From: Mesonia profundi
Lineage (GTDB): Bacteria; Bacteroidota; Bacteroidia; Flavobacteriales; Flavobacteriaceae
DNA: 64,000 nucleotides
NCBI RefSeq assembly: GCF_031085155.1
Contig: NZ_JAVHUL010000001.1
Location: forward strand, 144,563 to 208,562
Direction: 5' to 3'
Part shown: positions 17,389 to 27,086 of the stretch, one piece after another
Position numbering within the stretch: the stretch's first letter is position 1
Layout of the letters: every line of letters begins with the position of its first letter
Made by a program: the position numbers and the translations under genes
The notes under the pieces: generated by a model
Told to the model about the DNA's origin: nothing
Seen by the model: only the letters and a program-made list of their open reading frames with translations
The model's database searches: none

Positions 17389-17603
17389 TTATTCAGTATA
17401 ATAAACCGGATCTTCATTGGGATCTACAGCGCATTCGTATTCGGTTTGAGTTCTTATGATGGAGCGCACATTTAAAGCATTTTTGGGTTGCCCATATCAA
17501 TCTACTTCCCCTAGATTAGCATCTACATTTTCAGGATATCTAACGTAAAAACTGGTGCCCAAATAAAAGATGTTTTTATTGCTAACACTGTCTCTAAAAT
17601 ATA
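17389..17603 (-). pseudogene. Fragment of an unidentified, probably exported protein
   Basis: Leftward frame reading 'IYFRDSVSNKNIFYLGTSFYV' and 'RYPENVDANLGEVD', then a TGA (probably an altered Trp codon TGG), then 'YGQPKNALNVRSIIRTQ' and 'CAVDPNEDPVYYTE' before a natural-looking TAA at 17389-17391. The reading frame is too protein-like on both sides of the TGA to be chance, but there is no start and no longer homologous stretch. I do not recognise the family. Confidence 0.4.
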
Positions 17604-17848
17604 TTTTAAAGAAGAATTAAGAATTGTGCTTGGAGCGAAAGAAATACTGGTAGAGATTGTAAAAAAGAACAATAAAGATGTAGTTTTTATCATCATAAAA
17701 ATAATTGGTTGAGATTAAAGACACCATTTTTTTTAAAAACTATTTCTTCAAATTCAAATGACTAAGCTTTGACTATCAGGATGCTAAGAATTAACTGTTA
17801 TAGTTTCAGAAAAGTAAAAATAAACCCATATATAAAAAAAAATAACTC

Positions 17849-17856
17849 TACATTTG
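17849..17856 (+). promoter_or_regulatory. -7 box TACATTTG of typA
   Basis: Matches the Bacteroidota consensus TAnnTTTG, 22 bp before the start codon. A small hairpin, GCCTTT-AAA-AAAGGC (17860-17874), lies between box and ATG where a ribosome site would be. Confidence 0.6.
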
Positions 17857-17878
17857 CAGCCTTTAAAAAAGGCTTTTT

Positions 17879-19678
17879 ATGACAGCAATCAAAAATATTG
17901 CAATTATTGCACACGTTGACCACGGTAAAACTACCTTGGTAGACAAAATAATGTACCACTGCCGTTTATTCCGTGAAAACGAGAATACAGGCGATCTAAT
18001 TCTAGATAATAACGATATAGAAAGGGAACGTGGGATTACCATTACTTCTAAGAACGTATCTGTTGTTTATAAGGATACAAAAATTAATATTATTGATACT
18101 CCTGGTCACGCCGATTTTGGTGGAGAGGTAGAGCGTGTTTTAAATATGGCCGATGGGGTCCTACTTTTAGTAGACGCTTTTGAAGGTCCCATGCCACAAA
18201 CGCGTTTCGTATTGCAAAAAGCGATTGACTTAGGTTTAAAACCTTGCGTGGTGATCAATAAAGTAGATAAAGAAAACTGTACGCCAGATGAGGTACACGA
18301 AAAAGTTTTTGACTTGATGTTTGAGTTAGGAGCAGAAGAGTGGCAGTTAGATTTTCCTTCTGTTTACGGTTCTGCTAAGAACAACTGGATGAGTGAGGAC
18401 TGGAGAAATGAAACCGAAAACATTGAGCCTTTATTGGATATGGTGATGGAACATATTCCTTCTCCAACAATTCCTGAAGGGAATACACAAATGTTAATTA
18501 CTTCTTTAGACTATTCTTCATTTACAGGAAGAATCGCTATTGGACGTTTACAAAGAGGCCATCTTAAAGAAGGAATGCAAATTTCTTTGGTAAAGAGAGA
18601 TGGTAAGATTGTAAAAAGTAAAATTAAAGAACTTCATACGTTTGAAGGTTTAGGCCGAAGAAAAGTAGAAGAAGTAGAAACAGGCGATATTTGTGCTATT
18701 GTAGGCTTAGAAGGTTTTGAAATTGGAGATACCGTAGCCGATTTTGAAAATCCTGAAGGACTTAAAGCGATTGCTATCGATGAGCCTACGATGAGTATGT
18801 TGTTTACCATTAACGATTCTCCTTTCTTTGGTAAAGATGGTAAATTTGTAACTTCTCGTCATATTAAAGACCGTTTAAATAAAGAGCTAGAGAAAAACTT
18901 AGCACTTCGTGTGCAAGAAACCGATAGCGCCGATAAATTTTTGGTTTACGGGCGTGGAGTTCTTCACTTATCTGTGTTAATTGAAACCATGAGAAGAGAA
19001 GGTTATGAGCTTCAAATTGGTCAGCCACAAGTAATCATCAAAGAAATTGATGGTGTAAAATGTGAGCCTATAGAAGAGTTAACCATCGATTTGCCAGAAG
19101 CAGTTTCTGGAAAAGCGGTAGAAATGGTGACCCTTCGAAAAGGAGAAATGTTAAGTATGGAAGCCAGAGGTGAGCGTATGGTTTGTGAGTTTATGATTCC
19201 GTCAAGAGGGATTATAGGTTTACGTAACCAATTGTTAACTGCTACTGCAGGAGAAGCAATTATGGCACACCGTTATAAAGAATACCAACCTTTAAAAGGA
19301 GGGATTCCAGAACGTCAAAATGGTTCTTTAGTTTCTATGGAAAAAGGTTCTGCCATTCCTTATTCTATCGATAAGTTACAAGATAGAGGGAAGTTCTTTG
19401 TAGATCCAGGAGAAGATATCTACGAAGGTCAGGTGATTGGAGAAAATTCTCGTCAGGATGATATGGCGGTGAATATTACCAAAACCAAGAAATTATCTAA
19501 CGTACGTTCTTCTGGAGCAGATGATAAAGCGAAAATTGTTCCTGCAATCAAATTTAGCTTGGAGGAAGCTTTAGAATACATCCAAAAAGATGAATACGTA
19601 GAAGTAACGCCACACTTTTTAAGGTTAAGAAAGATTTACTTGACAGAAAATGAGCGTAAACGTAATAAGATTGTCTAA
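17879..19678 (+). CDS. typA: Ribosome-associated GTPase TypA/BipA
   Basis: 599 residues, the standard length. G1 '[14 protein letters not shown]' sits at residues about 10-23, the switch I motif 'RGITITSK' follows, G3 is 'DTPGHADF', G4 'NKVDK' and G5 'GSAKNNW'. After the GTPase come the EF-G-like domains and the TypA-specific C-terminal part ('GERMVCEFMIPSRGIIGLRNQLLT', here in pieces: VCEFMIPSRGIIGLR and GEAIMAHRYKEY). TypA binds the ribosome and assists assembly and stress or cold growth; the ATG is preceded by a -7 box and a small leader hairpin. Single-gene transcript, ended by a hairpin at 19701. Confidence 0.97.
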   Translation: MTAIKNIAIIAHVDHGKTTLVDKIMYHCRLFRENENTGDLILDNNDIERERGITITSKNVSVVYKDTKINIIDTPGHADFGGEVERVLNMADGVLLLVDAFEGPMPQTRFVLQKAIDLGLKPCVVINKVDKENCTPDEVHEKVFDLMFELGAEEWQLDFPSVYGSAKNNWMSEDWRNETENIEPLLDMVMEHIPSPTIPEGNTQMLITSLDYSSFTGRIAIGRLQRGHLKEGMQISLVKRDGKIVKSKIKELHTFEGLGRRKVEEVETGDICAIVGLEGFEIGDTVADFENPEGLKAIAIDEPTMSMLFTINDSPFFGKDGKFVTSRHIKDRLNKELEKNLALRVQETDSADKFLVYGRGVLHLSVLIETMRREGYELQIGQPQVIIKEIDGVKCEPIEELTIDLPEAVSGKAVEMVTLRKGEMLSMEARGERMVCEFMIPSRGIIGLRNQLLTATAGEAIMAHRYKEYQPLKGGIPERQNGSLVSMEKGSAIPYSIDKLQDRGKFFVDPGEDIYEGQVIGENSRQDDMAVNITKTKKLSNVRSSGADDKAKIVPAIKFSLEEALEYIQKDEYVEVTPHFLRLRKIYLTENERKRNKIV

Positions 19679-19700
19679 TTCTTTACGGAATATGACACAG

Positions 19701-19736
19701 AACCCTAAACGCAAGTTTAGGGTTTTTCTTTTTTTA
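19701..19736 (+). terminator. Terminator of typA
   Basis: AACCCTAAAC, loop GCAA, GTTTAGGGTT, followed by TTTCTTTTTTT. Confidence 0.92.
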
Positions 19737-19878
19737 AGAGCTTCCCTAAAGATTTATCTTCAATATTGTATCTTCGTGGTCTTAACAATTTATAATAAGG
19801 TTTACTCTTTTAGTGAGCATTAGTTTTTATGAAACCTCTTATATTAATAAAGTTGTTTAGGTATCTTAATTCATTTGG

Positions 19879-21171
19879 ATGCGCCCAAAGTTTATAAACT
19901 ATATAAAAGAGAACCCTTTATTAAAAGTAACTTCACTTAATAGTGGCGCTATTTTAATGAAAATGATGGCGGGGTTGGTCATTTCAAAACTTACCGCATA
20001 TTTTTTAGGTCCAGTTGGGATTGCACTAATAGGGAACTTAAGAAACGGGCAAAATTTAATTAATACCTTAGCCTCTTCGGGAATACAAAAAGGGGTTGTA
20101 AGTCATATTGCAAAAGGCAAAGATAAAAAGAAGTTTTTACAAATATTAACCAATACATTTTTTAGCTTAGGCTTATTGGTAAGCATAGTTGTAGGCGTAT
20201 TTATATTCGCTTTTAACGCTGAGGTTTCTCATTATATTTTTAAAACTAATAGTTATGCTTGGATAATTACTTTATTAGCTATTAGCCTCCCTATAAATAC
20301 GCTTAACCTTTTTATCTTGTCTATTCTTCAAGGGCTGTCAGATTTTAAGAAAGTGATTTATATAAATATAATTACTAGTATTTCTAATCTGGTCTTGTTT
20401 TCTATACTATTATATTTTCTAGGGTTAGAAGGTGCTTTTGTAACGGTTATTTTGCTTTCTTCACTCCAATTTATAATCACCCTTTTTTATGCCAGGCCCT
20501 ATTATTATTTATTTGAAAACTTAAAACTTTTTTACTTTCCTAAAAAGATAATTTCTAGCTTATCTAAATATGGATTAATGACTTTAATTTCTAGCATAAG
20601 CTTTCCTTTGGTTTACTTAGGCGTTAGGCGTGAAATTATGTTAACATTATCAAGTACCGATGCAGGTTACTGGGAAGCTATGAGTAGATTGTCTTCTCAT
20701 TATATTCTTCTTATGGTTTCTGTCATTAACCTTTATGTTTTACCAAAACTATCTGCAGCAAAGCATACAAAGACCTTTAAAGAAACCGTATTAGAGTTTT
20801 ATAAATTGATTATCCCTTTTTATGCGGTAGGTTTAGTCGTGATTTATGTATTTAGAAATTTCATTATTAGAGTAGTGTATTCTGAAGAGTTTTTACCTGT
20901 TCAAGATTTGTTTTTAGGTCAGTTAATTGGGGACTTTTTTTATATTTTAGCATTGGTAATGGTATACCAAATGCATGCCAAGAGGCAAGTGAAAAGATTT
21001 ATTGCAACCGATTTATTTATAGCCATAGGCTTTTATGCTTTTAGTGTCTATTTTTTAGGTATTTTAGGTTTAGAAGGAGTTGTTTATGCACACGCGCTTA
21101 TAAATTTTTTATACTTTTTACTTGTTTTAACCATCTTTAGGAAACCTCTTTTTAGTCACTCAAAACTGTAA
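19879..21171 (+). CDS. O-antigen/polysaccharide flippase (Wzx, polysaccharide-transporter superfamily)
   Basis: 430 residues with about twelve membrane helices and little soluble sequence. The start 'LLKVTSLNSGAILMKMMAGLVISKLTAYFLGPVGIALIGNLRN' (shown in part: SLNSGAILMKMMAGL, AYFLGPVGIALIGNLRN) is characteristic of the WzxE/RfbX-type flippases that carry undecaprenyl-linked glycans across the inner membrane. It is the first gene of a tight rightward group: the next gene starts one base past the stop, and a glycosyltransferase overlaps that. Together they suggest export and decoration of a cell-surface glycan. No Wzy polymerase or chain-length regulator is in this group. Confidence 0.85.
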   Translation: MRPKFINYIKENPLLKVTSLNSGAILMKMMAGLVISKLTAYFLGPVGIALIGNLRNGQNLINTLASSGIQKGVVSHIAKGKDKKKFLQILTNTFFSLGLLVSIVVGVFIFAFNAEVSHYIFKTNSYAWIITLLAISLPINTLNLFILSILQGLSDFKKVIYINIITSISNLVLFSILLYFLGLEGAFVTVILLSSLQFIITLFYARPYYYLFENLKLFYFPKKIISSLSKYGLMTLISSISFPLVYLGVRREIMLTLSSTDAGYWEAMSRLSSHYILLMVSVINLYVLPKLSAAKHTKTFKETVLEFYKLIIPFYAVGLVVIYVFRNFIIRVVYSEEFLPVQDLFLGQLIGDFFYILALVMVYQMHAKRQVKRFIATDLFIAIGFYAFSVYFLGILGLEGVVYAHALINFLYFLLVLTIFRKPLFSHSKL

Positions 21172-21172
21172 G

Positions 21173-22783
21173 ATGAATCAAAAGAAAGCAAAATATCAGT
21201 TTATATTTATTTGGTTGCTGCCTATATTAATAACTTTTTTTTATGAATTTTTCTTCACGGAATTTAATTTCTCAAGATTAGAAAATTTTATAGAAAATAT
21301 ACTATTTGCTACGGTGATGTTGATTACTGTCCCGTGGTTTAATAATGCAAAAGTTCAATATATATTACAATCAATTTATTACCTAATTTTCTTATTATGT
21401 TTGTTTATAGAAACCTCTTTTTATAGCCTTTTTACAGCTCAATTTAGCGCATCGGCTATATTTATTGCCTTAGAAACAAATACCGCAGAGGCAAAAGAAT
21501 TTTTACAATTTTATGTAGATTTTCCTATACTAGTATTCTTTGTTAGTTTACTAATTTGCGCTTTTTTATTTTTCCGAAATAAGAACAGTTTTTTTTATTT
21601 CGCTTTTACTCGTCAAAGAAGCAAATTCTTTTTGGGATGTATATTTATTTTCATTCTCCTATTTTTAAAAATAACAAAGCTCATCGTTCCTAATTTTCCT
21701 TATTTGGTAGCTAAAGCTTCTTACGAATACTATGAAGAACAAAAGAAGATGCAAGCATTTCATATCGATACAAAAGCGGGCAGTTTTACCAATGTAGTGC
21801 ATAAAAAAAACAACAAACAAGCCACCTATGTTTTAATCATAGGGGAGTCCACAAATAAGAACCATTTGGGGATTTACGATTATTACCGCCCAACTACACC
21901 TAATTTAAAAAAGCGTAAAGAAGAATTGTTAATTTATAAGGATGTAATAAGTTCTCATGCGTATACCATTGGTTCTCTACAAGAAGCGCTTACCTTAAAT
22001 AATTTTAAAGAAGAGGATGAGTCTTCTTTAGTTCAATTAATGAATCAAGCAGGGTTTAAAACTTTTTGGTTTTCTAACCAAAGACCTATTGGTCCTTTTG
22101 AAAGTTTGGTAACCAAAATCTCTAGAGCATCAAGTGTTTATAAATATACCAACTCTGCTATGGCAGGTTCCTCTACACCATACGATGAAGTTTTGTTGCC
22201 TTATTTGGATGAAGCGTTAAAAGATCCTGCGCCTAAAAAATTTATTATTTTACATATTTTAGGAACCCATTTAAAATATAAAGACCGTTTTCCTGAAAGC
22301 TTTAAAAAATTTACAGAAAAACCTAAGACTAAGTTTAATTCCGCTTTAGCGATATCAAGAAGAAACGATTATGACAATGCCGTTTTGTACAACGATTATA
22401 TTATAGAGCAGGTCATAGCTAAAGTTGAGAAAAAAAAAGAATCTAGTTATGTTTTCTATTTTGCAGATCACGGAGAAGAAATGTATGAAGTAAGAGATTT
22501 TGCAGGTCATTTAGATGAGAATCCTACTAAAGGAATGTTTGAAATTCCGTTTATCTTGTGGAGGTCAGAAAAATTTATAGAAAATAGTAAACTCACATTA
22601 GACACCAACAGAGCCTATGTGTTAGATGACTTTATACATAGTTTGTCAGATTTGTCTCAAATAGATTTCAAAGAACGAAGACTAGATAAAAGTATATTTT
22701 CTAAAAACTTTAAACCTAAAGAAAGGGTAATAGGAAACGGAATTAATTTTGATACATTTGATTGGGAAATTAATGAAGAATAA
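21173..22783 (+). CDS. Phosphoethanolamine transferase (EptA/CptA-like, sulfatase fold)
   Basis: 536 residues. The N-terminal 190 hold about five membrane helices; the rest is an alkaline-phosphatase/sulfatase-type domain facing the periplasm. Signature pieces are 'VLIIGESTNKNHLGIYDYYRPTTPNL' (shown: GESTNKNHLGIYDY), where Ser or Thr of GEST is the nucleophile, 'SHAYTIGSLQEALTL', 'ILHILGTHLKYKDRFP', and zinc ligands in 'ADHGEE' and 'AGHLDENPT'. The family moves phosphoethanolamine from phosphatidylethanolamine to lipid A, LPS core or another surface glycan, a change often linked to polymyxin tolerance. Its place between flippase and glycosyltransferase suggests the exported glycan as acceptor here, which is inference. 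Confidence 0.87.
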   Translation: MNQKKAKYQFIFIWLLPILITFFYEFFFTEFNFSRLENFIENILFATVMLITVPWFNNAKVQYILQSIYYLIFLLCLFIETSFYSLFTAQFSASAIFIALETNTAEAKEFLQFYVDFPILVFFVSLLICAFLFFRNKNSFFYFAFTRQRSKFFLGCIFIFILLFLKITKLIVPNFPYLVAKASYEYYEEQKKMQAFHIDTKAGSFTNVVHKKNNKQATYVLIIGESTNKNHLGIYDYYRPTTPNLKKRKEELLIYKDVISSHAYTIGSLQEALTLNNFKEEDESSLVQLMNQAGFKTFWFSNQRPIGPFESLVTKISRASSVYKYTNSAMAGSSTPYDEVLLPYLDEALKDPAPKKFIILHILGTHLKYKDRFPESFKKFTEKPKTKFNSALAISRRNDYDNAVLYNDYIIEQVIAKVEKKKESSYVFYFADHGEEMYEVRDFAGHLDENPTKGMFEIPFILWRSEKFIENSKLTLDTNRAYVLDDFIHSLSDLSQIDFKERRLDKSIFSKNFKPKERVIGNGINFDTFDWEINEE

Positions 22784-23612
22784 TCCTGAAAAAATAACAA
22801 CATATACCATAGATGATGTAGAGATTTTAATTTCTACCATGAAAAGAACCTCGTTAGCTTTTCTAGAAGCCATGTTTGTAAATAATGATATACACAAACA
22901 TCATATTCTAATCATTAATCAAACTGATGCAGAACATCAATTAAGTTCTGATTTTCTTAATATTCGGGTTATAAATACTGAAGATAGAGGCTTGTCTAAA
23001 AGTAGAAATCTGGCTATTAAAAATGCAGTTAAGTCTATCTGTATAGTGGCAGACGATGATGTTGTTTACACAAACGGTTTTGCAAAAACTGTTGTAGATG
23101 CACACAATAAACATGCTTTGGCGGGCTTGATTTCTTTTCAGGCAAAAAACTTTAGCGAAAAGCCTTATAAAAAATACAATAACAAAGAAAGAGAAATCAC
23201 GGCAGTACGAAAGGAAATACCGCTTTCATCTATAGAAATGACATTTAAAAAGAAAATTATAATAGAGAATAAAATTTTCTTTAATGAACTGTTTGGTTTA
23301 GGTTCTTATTTTCCATCTGGCGAGGAAGAGTTATTTTTAAAGGAGCTTCTTTCTAAGCAAATAAAGATTTTTCATGTTCCAAAAGTTATCGTAAGCCACG
23401 CCGATGAGAGCTCTACCTCAAACCCTGGCTCTAATCATTTTATACGTGCTCGTGCCGCTGCAAAATATTTGCAATATGGAAACTGGAGCTTGCTTTGGAT
23501 GCTAAAATTTTTGTTCTTTTTAATCAGAAAGAAGCATATTAAGGCTTCTTCTTTTGTTGAGAAATATAGGGTAGGTTATCAAGCGATTAAAGAAATAAAA
23601 AGGGTGACGTAG
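22773..23612 (+). CDS. Family 2 glycosyltransferase
   Basis: 279 residues from the ATG at 22773, which overlaps the upstream stop by 11 bp; a TTG eight codons earlier gives a poorer start. GT-A features: first strand 'VEILISTMKRTSLAFLEAM', 'EDRGLSKSRNLAIKNA' and the metal-binding 'VADDDVVYTNGF'. The acceptor side includes 'FGLGSYFPSGEEELFLKELL', containing the ED-like acidic pair of GT2 enzymes, and the C-terminus has a hydrophobic anchor ('LLWMLKFLFFLIRKK'). It adds a sugar to a lipid-linked glycan on the cytoplasmic face. It ends the flippase-pEtN-GT transcription unit. Confidence 0.82.
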   Translation: MKNNPEKITTYTIDDVEILISTMKRTSLAFLEAMFVNNDIHKHHILIINQTDAEHQLSSDFLNIRVINTEDRGLSKSRNLAIKNAVKSICIVADDDVVYTNGFAKTVVDAHNKHALAGLISFQAKNFSEKPYKKYNNKEREITAVRKEIPLSSIEMTFKKKIIIENKIFFNELFGLGSYFPSGEEELFLKELLSKQIKIFHVPKVIVSHADESSTSNPGSNHFIRARAAAKYLQYGNWSLLWMLKFLFFLIRKKHIKASSFVEKYRVGYQAIKEIKRVT

Positions 23613-23845
23613 CTGATTTCAAAAGATGAATATGTTTTTTTAATACTGAATTTAAAATATTTTCAATGTATTTGTCTTTGTTGTATAATCTCTTCTGACA
23701 AGTAAAAGTACATTTAAGCTATGCGCGTAACGGCTTTTCAAGATGGACTTAGAATTATAATGATTAAAAAAAATCCCGAAATGCCTACAATTTTCCTACT
23801 CTAAGAAATCTAACCACAATGGATGTGTATTTTAAGGGGTTAATT

Positions 23846-24772
23846 CTACTTCTTGAATAACACAGGTCTTAGGCCAATTCTTTTTAACTTCTCTTTTAGT
23901 ATCACTAAAAACTTTAAAGCGGCACTAGGTAAATGGAGTGTCCATCTTTGAAGCTTGTTTAGGTATTTTTTATTTATTTTGTTTTTTAGGAATTGAGCAT
24001 TCTTTTTATCCTTAACTAACACACAATTAAGGTATGCTGCCAGCCTATTGTAACTAATAAAACGAGCTAGATCTGGGTGGTTTATTGCAATGTGATCAAA
24101 CTTGCTAAAATCGGTTTTACGATTAAAATCAAAACTTGCATTAGATAGACTTTCAGGAGCATAAACATAAGTAGCTGTTGGGGAAGGAGTGAAAACTATA
24201 TTATGCTTCAAGCCTATACGTATCCAGTAATCTGTATCTTGATTGCTAAGAATCTCTTTGTCAAAATAGCCTATTTCTTTGGGAATTGAATGGTGAAATA
24301 CGGTGGTAGACCCAGATAAAATTGGAGCTGCAAGACTATTTTTAAAAAAATCTAATACTTGCTCTCCTGGTTTAACTAAATCATACTTTGCTGCATGGGC
24401 ACCATAACGATCTTGAATATGGATGCCTGTAGCAAAAATTTTTTCATTAGGAAAATTTAAAATTAATCTCTTAATTACTTGTAAGTGATTTGGGTACCAG
24501 AGGTCATCGGCATCTAATAATGCTAAATATTCGCCAGATGCTAACATAATGGCCTTATTACGAGCTTGCGATGCTCCCAGATTTTCTTGATAAAAATACT
24601 TAATTCTGTCGTTTTGAAACTCCTTGGCAATCGCCGCGCTTTTATCAGTAGAGCCGTCATCAACTATAATTATTTCAAAATCAGTGTAGGTTTGTTGTAA
24701 AACAGATTCTAAGGTCTCTTTTATATAATTTTCTTTGTTGAAAAGCGGAACAATGACAGAAAATCTAGGCAT
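23846..24772 (-). CDS. Family 2 glycosyltransferase
   Basis: 308 residues from the ATG at 24772 ('MPRFSVIVPLFNKENYI'); an ATG three codons earlier is possible. GT-A motifs are textbook: 'FEIIIVDDGSTDKSAAIA', 'ENLGASQARNKAIMLASGEYLALLDADD' (shown: NLGASQARNKAI, LLDADDLWYPNHL) with the DxD, and 'SNQDTDYWIRIG' as the acceptor-side ED motif. The protein is soluble, with a basic C-terminal tail. It overlaps the upstream glycosyltransferase gene by 8 bp, and with the methyltransferase before that forms a leftward operon converging on the flippase unit, so all are likely part of one envelope glycan pathway. Confidence 0.88.
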   Translation of the reverse strand: MPRFSVIVPLFNKENYIKETLESVLQQTYTDFEIIIVDDGSTDKSAAIAKEFQNDRIKYFYQENLGASQARNKAIMLASGEYLALLDADDLWYPNHLQVIKRLILNFPNEKIFATGIHIQDRYGAHAAKYDLVKPGEQVLDFFKNSLAAPILSGSTTVFHHSIPKEIGYFDKEILSNQDTDYWIRIGLKHNIVFTPSPTATYVYAPESLSNASFDFNRKTDFSKFDHIAINHPDLARFISYNRLAAYLNCVLVKDKKNAQFLKNKINKKYLNKLQRWTLHLPSAALKFLVILKEKLKRIGLRPVLFKK

Positions 24773-25661
24773 CTTTCTCAAATTGAATTAAATGATAAAG
24801 TCGATACAAGTCAAAAAGACGTAGCGAGGGTTTTGCTCCCAATAGATTTCTTTCGATGCGGCGTAAAGTCCGTTTGGGTAAATAGACAATTCCGCGATCT
24901 AGTTTTGATTTTTTTAATTTTTGATGAAAAGATAAGATTTTGATGTAGTTGGGATCAATAAGCCCATGCTTTTTAAAATACAAAGCGCCTTCCACAGATT
25001 CTATAGATTTCTTTAAAAACTCTTTACTGCTTTCTATTCCCAAATGATATACGGGATTTTCGATATGTAAAATAGGCACTTTTGCTTCCCGAAGTTGGTA
25101 AGAAAAAAGCGTGTCTTCGTGTCTTAAATTTGGAATATCTTCATTAAATCGAACTTTTTCAAACACCGATTTTCGTATTAAGAAATTAAGTGTAAGAAAG
25201 GATACGTATGGTTTTCTGCTTCGTTTTTCGGTATCTAAGGCTTCTCTTAAGTTTCCATAATGCCATCGTAAAAGCTGTGAAGCATCAGGTTTTTTGGGGA
25301 CATATTTAATGCCTCCATAGATGATGTCGTGATCTTCAGAAATAAATTTAAGATAGTTGTTTATAAAATCATCTTTGATGGGTATCACATCAGCATCGAG
25401 AAAAAGTAGCCAATCAAAATTTGCCGTATCGGCTAAGAGATTCCGAATTTTACTTCGGCCTATATTTTTAGGTAAAACTTTATACGAAGCTTTTTCTAAG
25501 CTGTTGATTTTTTCATTCTTCTCGATAAATGAATCTTCTGGCGAAGCATCGTCAAAACACATGATTTCAAAATCAATTTTTTCGGCAACAAGAAGTTCGT
25601 GTACTTTCTGTACTAAGGGGAAAATGTGATAATTATAGGTGGGGATGAGTACAGAAATCAT
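24765..25661 (-). CDS. Family 2 glycosyltransferase
   Basis: 298 residues: 'MISVLIPTYNYHIFPLV' opening strand, 'IMCFDDASPEDSF', 'NIGRSKIRNLLADTANFDWLLFLDADVIP' (shown: GRSKIRNLLA, LLFLDADVIP with its DxD), and 'NLRHEDTLFSYQLREAKV' as ED motif. The C-terminus is basic, with 'LKKSKLDRGIVYLPKRTLRRIERN', which may contact the membrane surface. It starts six bases past the stop of the methyltransferase gene and overlaps the next glycosyltransferase, so translation is probably coupled. Sugar specificity cannot be inferred. Confidence 0.88.
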   Translation of the reverse strand: MISVLIPTYNYHIFPLVQKVHELLVAEKIDFEIMCFDDASPEDSFIEKNEKINSLEKASYKVLPKNIGRSKIRNLLADTANFDWLLFLDADVIPIKDDFINNYLKFISEDHDIIYGGIKYVPKKPDASQLLRWHYGNLREALDTEKRSRKPYVSFLTLNFLIRKSVFEKVRFNEDIPNLRHEDTLFSYQLREAKVPILHIENPVYHLGIESSKEFLKKSIESVEGALYFKKHGLIDPNYIKILSFHQKLKKSKLDRGIVYLPKRTLRRIERNLLGAKPSLRLFDLYRLYHLIQFEKDA

Positions 25662-25667
25662 GATTTT

Positions 25668-26399
25668 TTATTTTGAGCTTGCAATGATTATACTTTCTGC
25701 TAGCAAACCGTGGGGTAATGTATCTTCTTTAAAGTGCAAAGATTTAGTTTGCAAGCCATTGTTTTGCAATCGCTCTATAAGTCCGTTTTCAGAATACACG
25801 CGTACGTGATCTTCTTGTCCAAAAGCTTTTAAGCGTTCTTGTGTATTTTTAATACTGTAATCTTCATAAATTTCTCCTAGCTTAAATGGGGTTTGTATAA
25901 AACATTTCCCATTAGGCTTTAAAATCCGATTCAGTTCTTTCATTGCTTTGGTATCTTCCTCAATATGCTCTAAGATATGATAGCAAATAATGGTGTCAAA
26001 TGTATTGTCTGCCATGTCAATTTGGGTGATATCCAATTGATAATCGGCTAAAAATTGATTTTCAAAATCGGTGCTATAATAAGAGAACCGGTTATCTTTT
26101 TTAAAAACTCTAAACAAACTACGAGAAGGTGAAAAATGAAGTACATTTCCCTGAAGGGCGTTTTCTTTTCTCAAAACTCTAAAAAGTCTTCGTGTTCTAC
26201 TGCGACTTCCACAATAGGGGCAAAGTAAATCATCGTCGGGTAAGGTAATAAATCGCTTCCATGACTTTTCGCAAATGGTACACTGGTATTTCTTTCCAGC
26301 ATAAAAAGGAAGGAGTATTTTTTTAAAAAGAAGCTCATTTCTAAATAGAAACTCTTGAGGAATAACCTTCTTTACGACTGATTTAATCTGTTTATACAT
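25668..26399 (-). CDS. SAM-dependent methyltransferase with N-terminal zinc ribbon
   Basis: 243 residues. Residues about 38-70 carry two Cys pairs, 'CTIC' and 'CPYCGSRSRTRR', forming a zinc ribbon. A class I methyltransferase fold follows: 'VLHFSPSRSLFRVFKK' in place of the usual glycine-rich SAM loop, 'YYSTDFENQFLADYQLDI', 'MADNTFDTIICYHILEHI' and 'ELNRILKPNGKCFIQTPF'. Methyltransferases of this build sit in polysaccharide clusters of Bacteroidota and are thought to cap or modify sugars. It begins three bases past the ftsE stop and leads into two glycosyltransferase genes, all leftward, so it is probably part of that operon. Confidence 0.82.
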   Translation of the reverse strand: MYKQIKSVVKKVIPQEFLFRNELLFKKILLPFYAGKKYQCTICEKSWKRFITLPDDDLLCPYCGSRSRTRRLFRVLRKENALQGNVLHFSPSRSLFRVFKKDNRFSYYSTDFENQFLADYQLDITQIDMADNTFDTIICYHILEHIEEDTKAMKELNRILKPNGKCFIQTPFKLGEIYEDYSIKNTQERLKAFGQEDHVRVYSENGLIERLQNNGLQTKSLHFKEDTLPHGLLAESIIIASSK

Positions 26400-26402
26400 A
26401 AT

Positions 26403-27086
26403 TTAGGCAGTCTTTTGAACTACTTCAAACACTTTTTGTCCATCGCATTTTAAAGTCTTCGATGGGTATTTTAACAAGAGCGCATAATCGTGTGTAGCCA
26501 TAAGAATAGTATTGCCATTTCGGTTAATTTCTTGTAAGACTTCCATCACTTCTACAGAGGTTTGCGGATCTAAATTTCCCGTAGGCTCATCGGCTAGGAT
26601 CAACTCGGGGTCGTTCAATAAAGCACGCGCAATGGCGATACGTTGTTGTTCTCCTCCCGAAAGTTGGTATGGATATTTAAAGTTTTTGGTTTTCATATCT
26701 ACCTTGTCCAAAACTTGGTCGATTTTATTTTCCATAGCCTTGGTTTCCTTCCAGCCCGTAGCCTTTAAAACAAACATCAAGTTATCTTTGATGGTACGGT
26801 CATTCAAGAGTTTAAAATCTTGAAAAACAACCCCTAATTTTCTTCTTAAAAACGGAATATTTTTCTCTTTTAGTTGCCTAAGGTCATGGCCTACAATACT
26901 TCCTTCACCTTCCTTTAAAGGAATGTCTCCGTAAAGCGTCTTCATAAAACTACTTTTTCCAGTCCCCGTTTTTCCAATAAGGTAAACAAAATCTCCTTTA
27001 TTGATTTCTACGTTCACATCAGAAAGGATGAGGTTTTCCCGTTGGTAAACCGCCGCATTCTTAAGTTCTAAAATAGGATTTGACAT
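26403..27086 (-). CDS. ftsE: Cell-division ABC transporter ATP-binding protein FtsE
   Basis: 227 residues from the second ATG ('[15 protein letters not shown]'); an ATG two codons upstream is possible. ABC ATPase motifs: Walker A 'GKTGTGKSS', Q-loop 'VVFQDFKLL', signature 'LSGGEQQR', Walker B '[12 protein letters not shown]' and the switch His in 'MATHDY'. Length and the '[12 protein letters not shown]' segment are typical of FtsE, which with FtsX links the divisome to septal peptidoglycan hydrolases. No ftsX lies nearby; in Bacteroidota the two are often separated. It heads the leftward run with the methyltransferase and glycosyltransferases. Confidence 0.88.
   Translation of the reverse strand: MSNPILELKNAAVYQRENLILSDVNVEINKGDFVYLIGKTGTGKSSFMKTLYGDIPLKEGEGSIVGHDLRQLKEKNIPFLRRKLGVVFQDFKLLNDRTIKDNLMFVLKATGWKETKAMENKIDQVLDKVDMKTKNFKYPYQLSGGEQQRIAIARALLNDPELILADEPTGNLDPQTSVEVMEVLQEINRNGNTILMATHDYALLLKYPSKTLKCDGQKVFEVVQKTA

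Larger units (their letters stand above)
17127..17878. other. 750-bp region without an intact gene
   Basis: Contains a decayed leftward gene fragment at 17389-17603 and the typA promoter at its right end. The rest (17127-17388 and 17604-17840) is AT-rich with stops in all frames; I see no RNA gene or repeat in it. Confidence 0.5.

Noticed and set aside
17860-17874. Terminator before typA
   Set aside because: GCCTTT-AAA-AAAGGC lies between the -7 box and the ATG of typA; too short, and it would end typA transcription itself.
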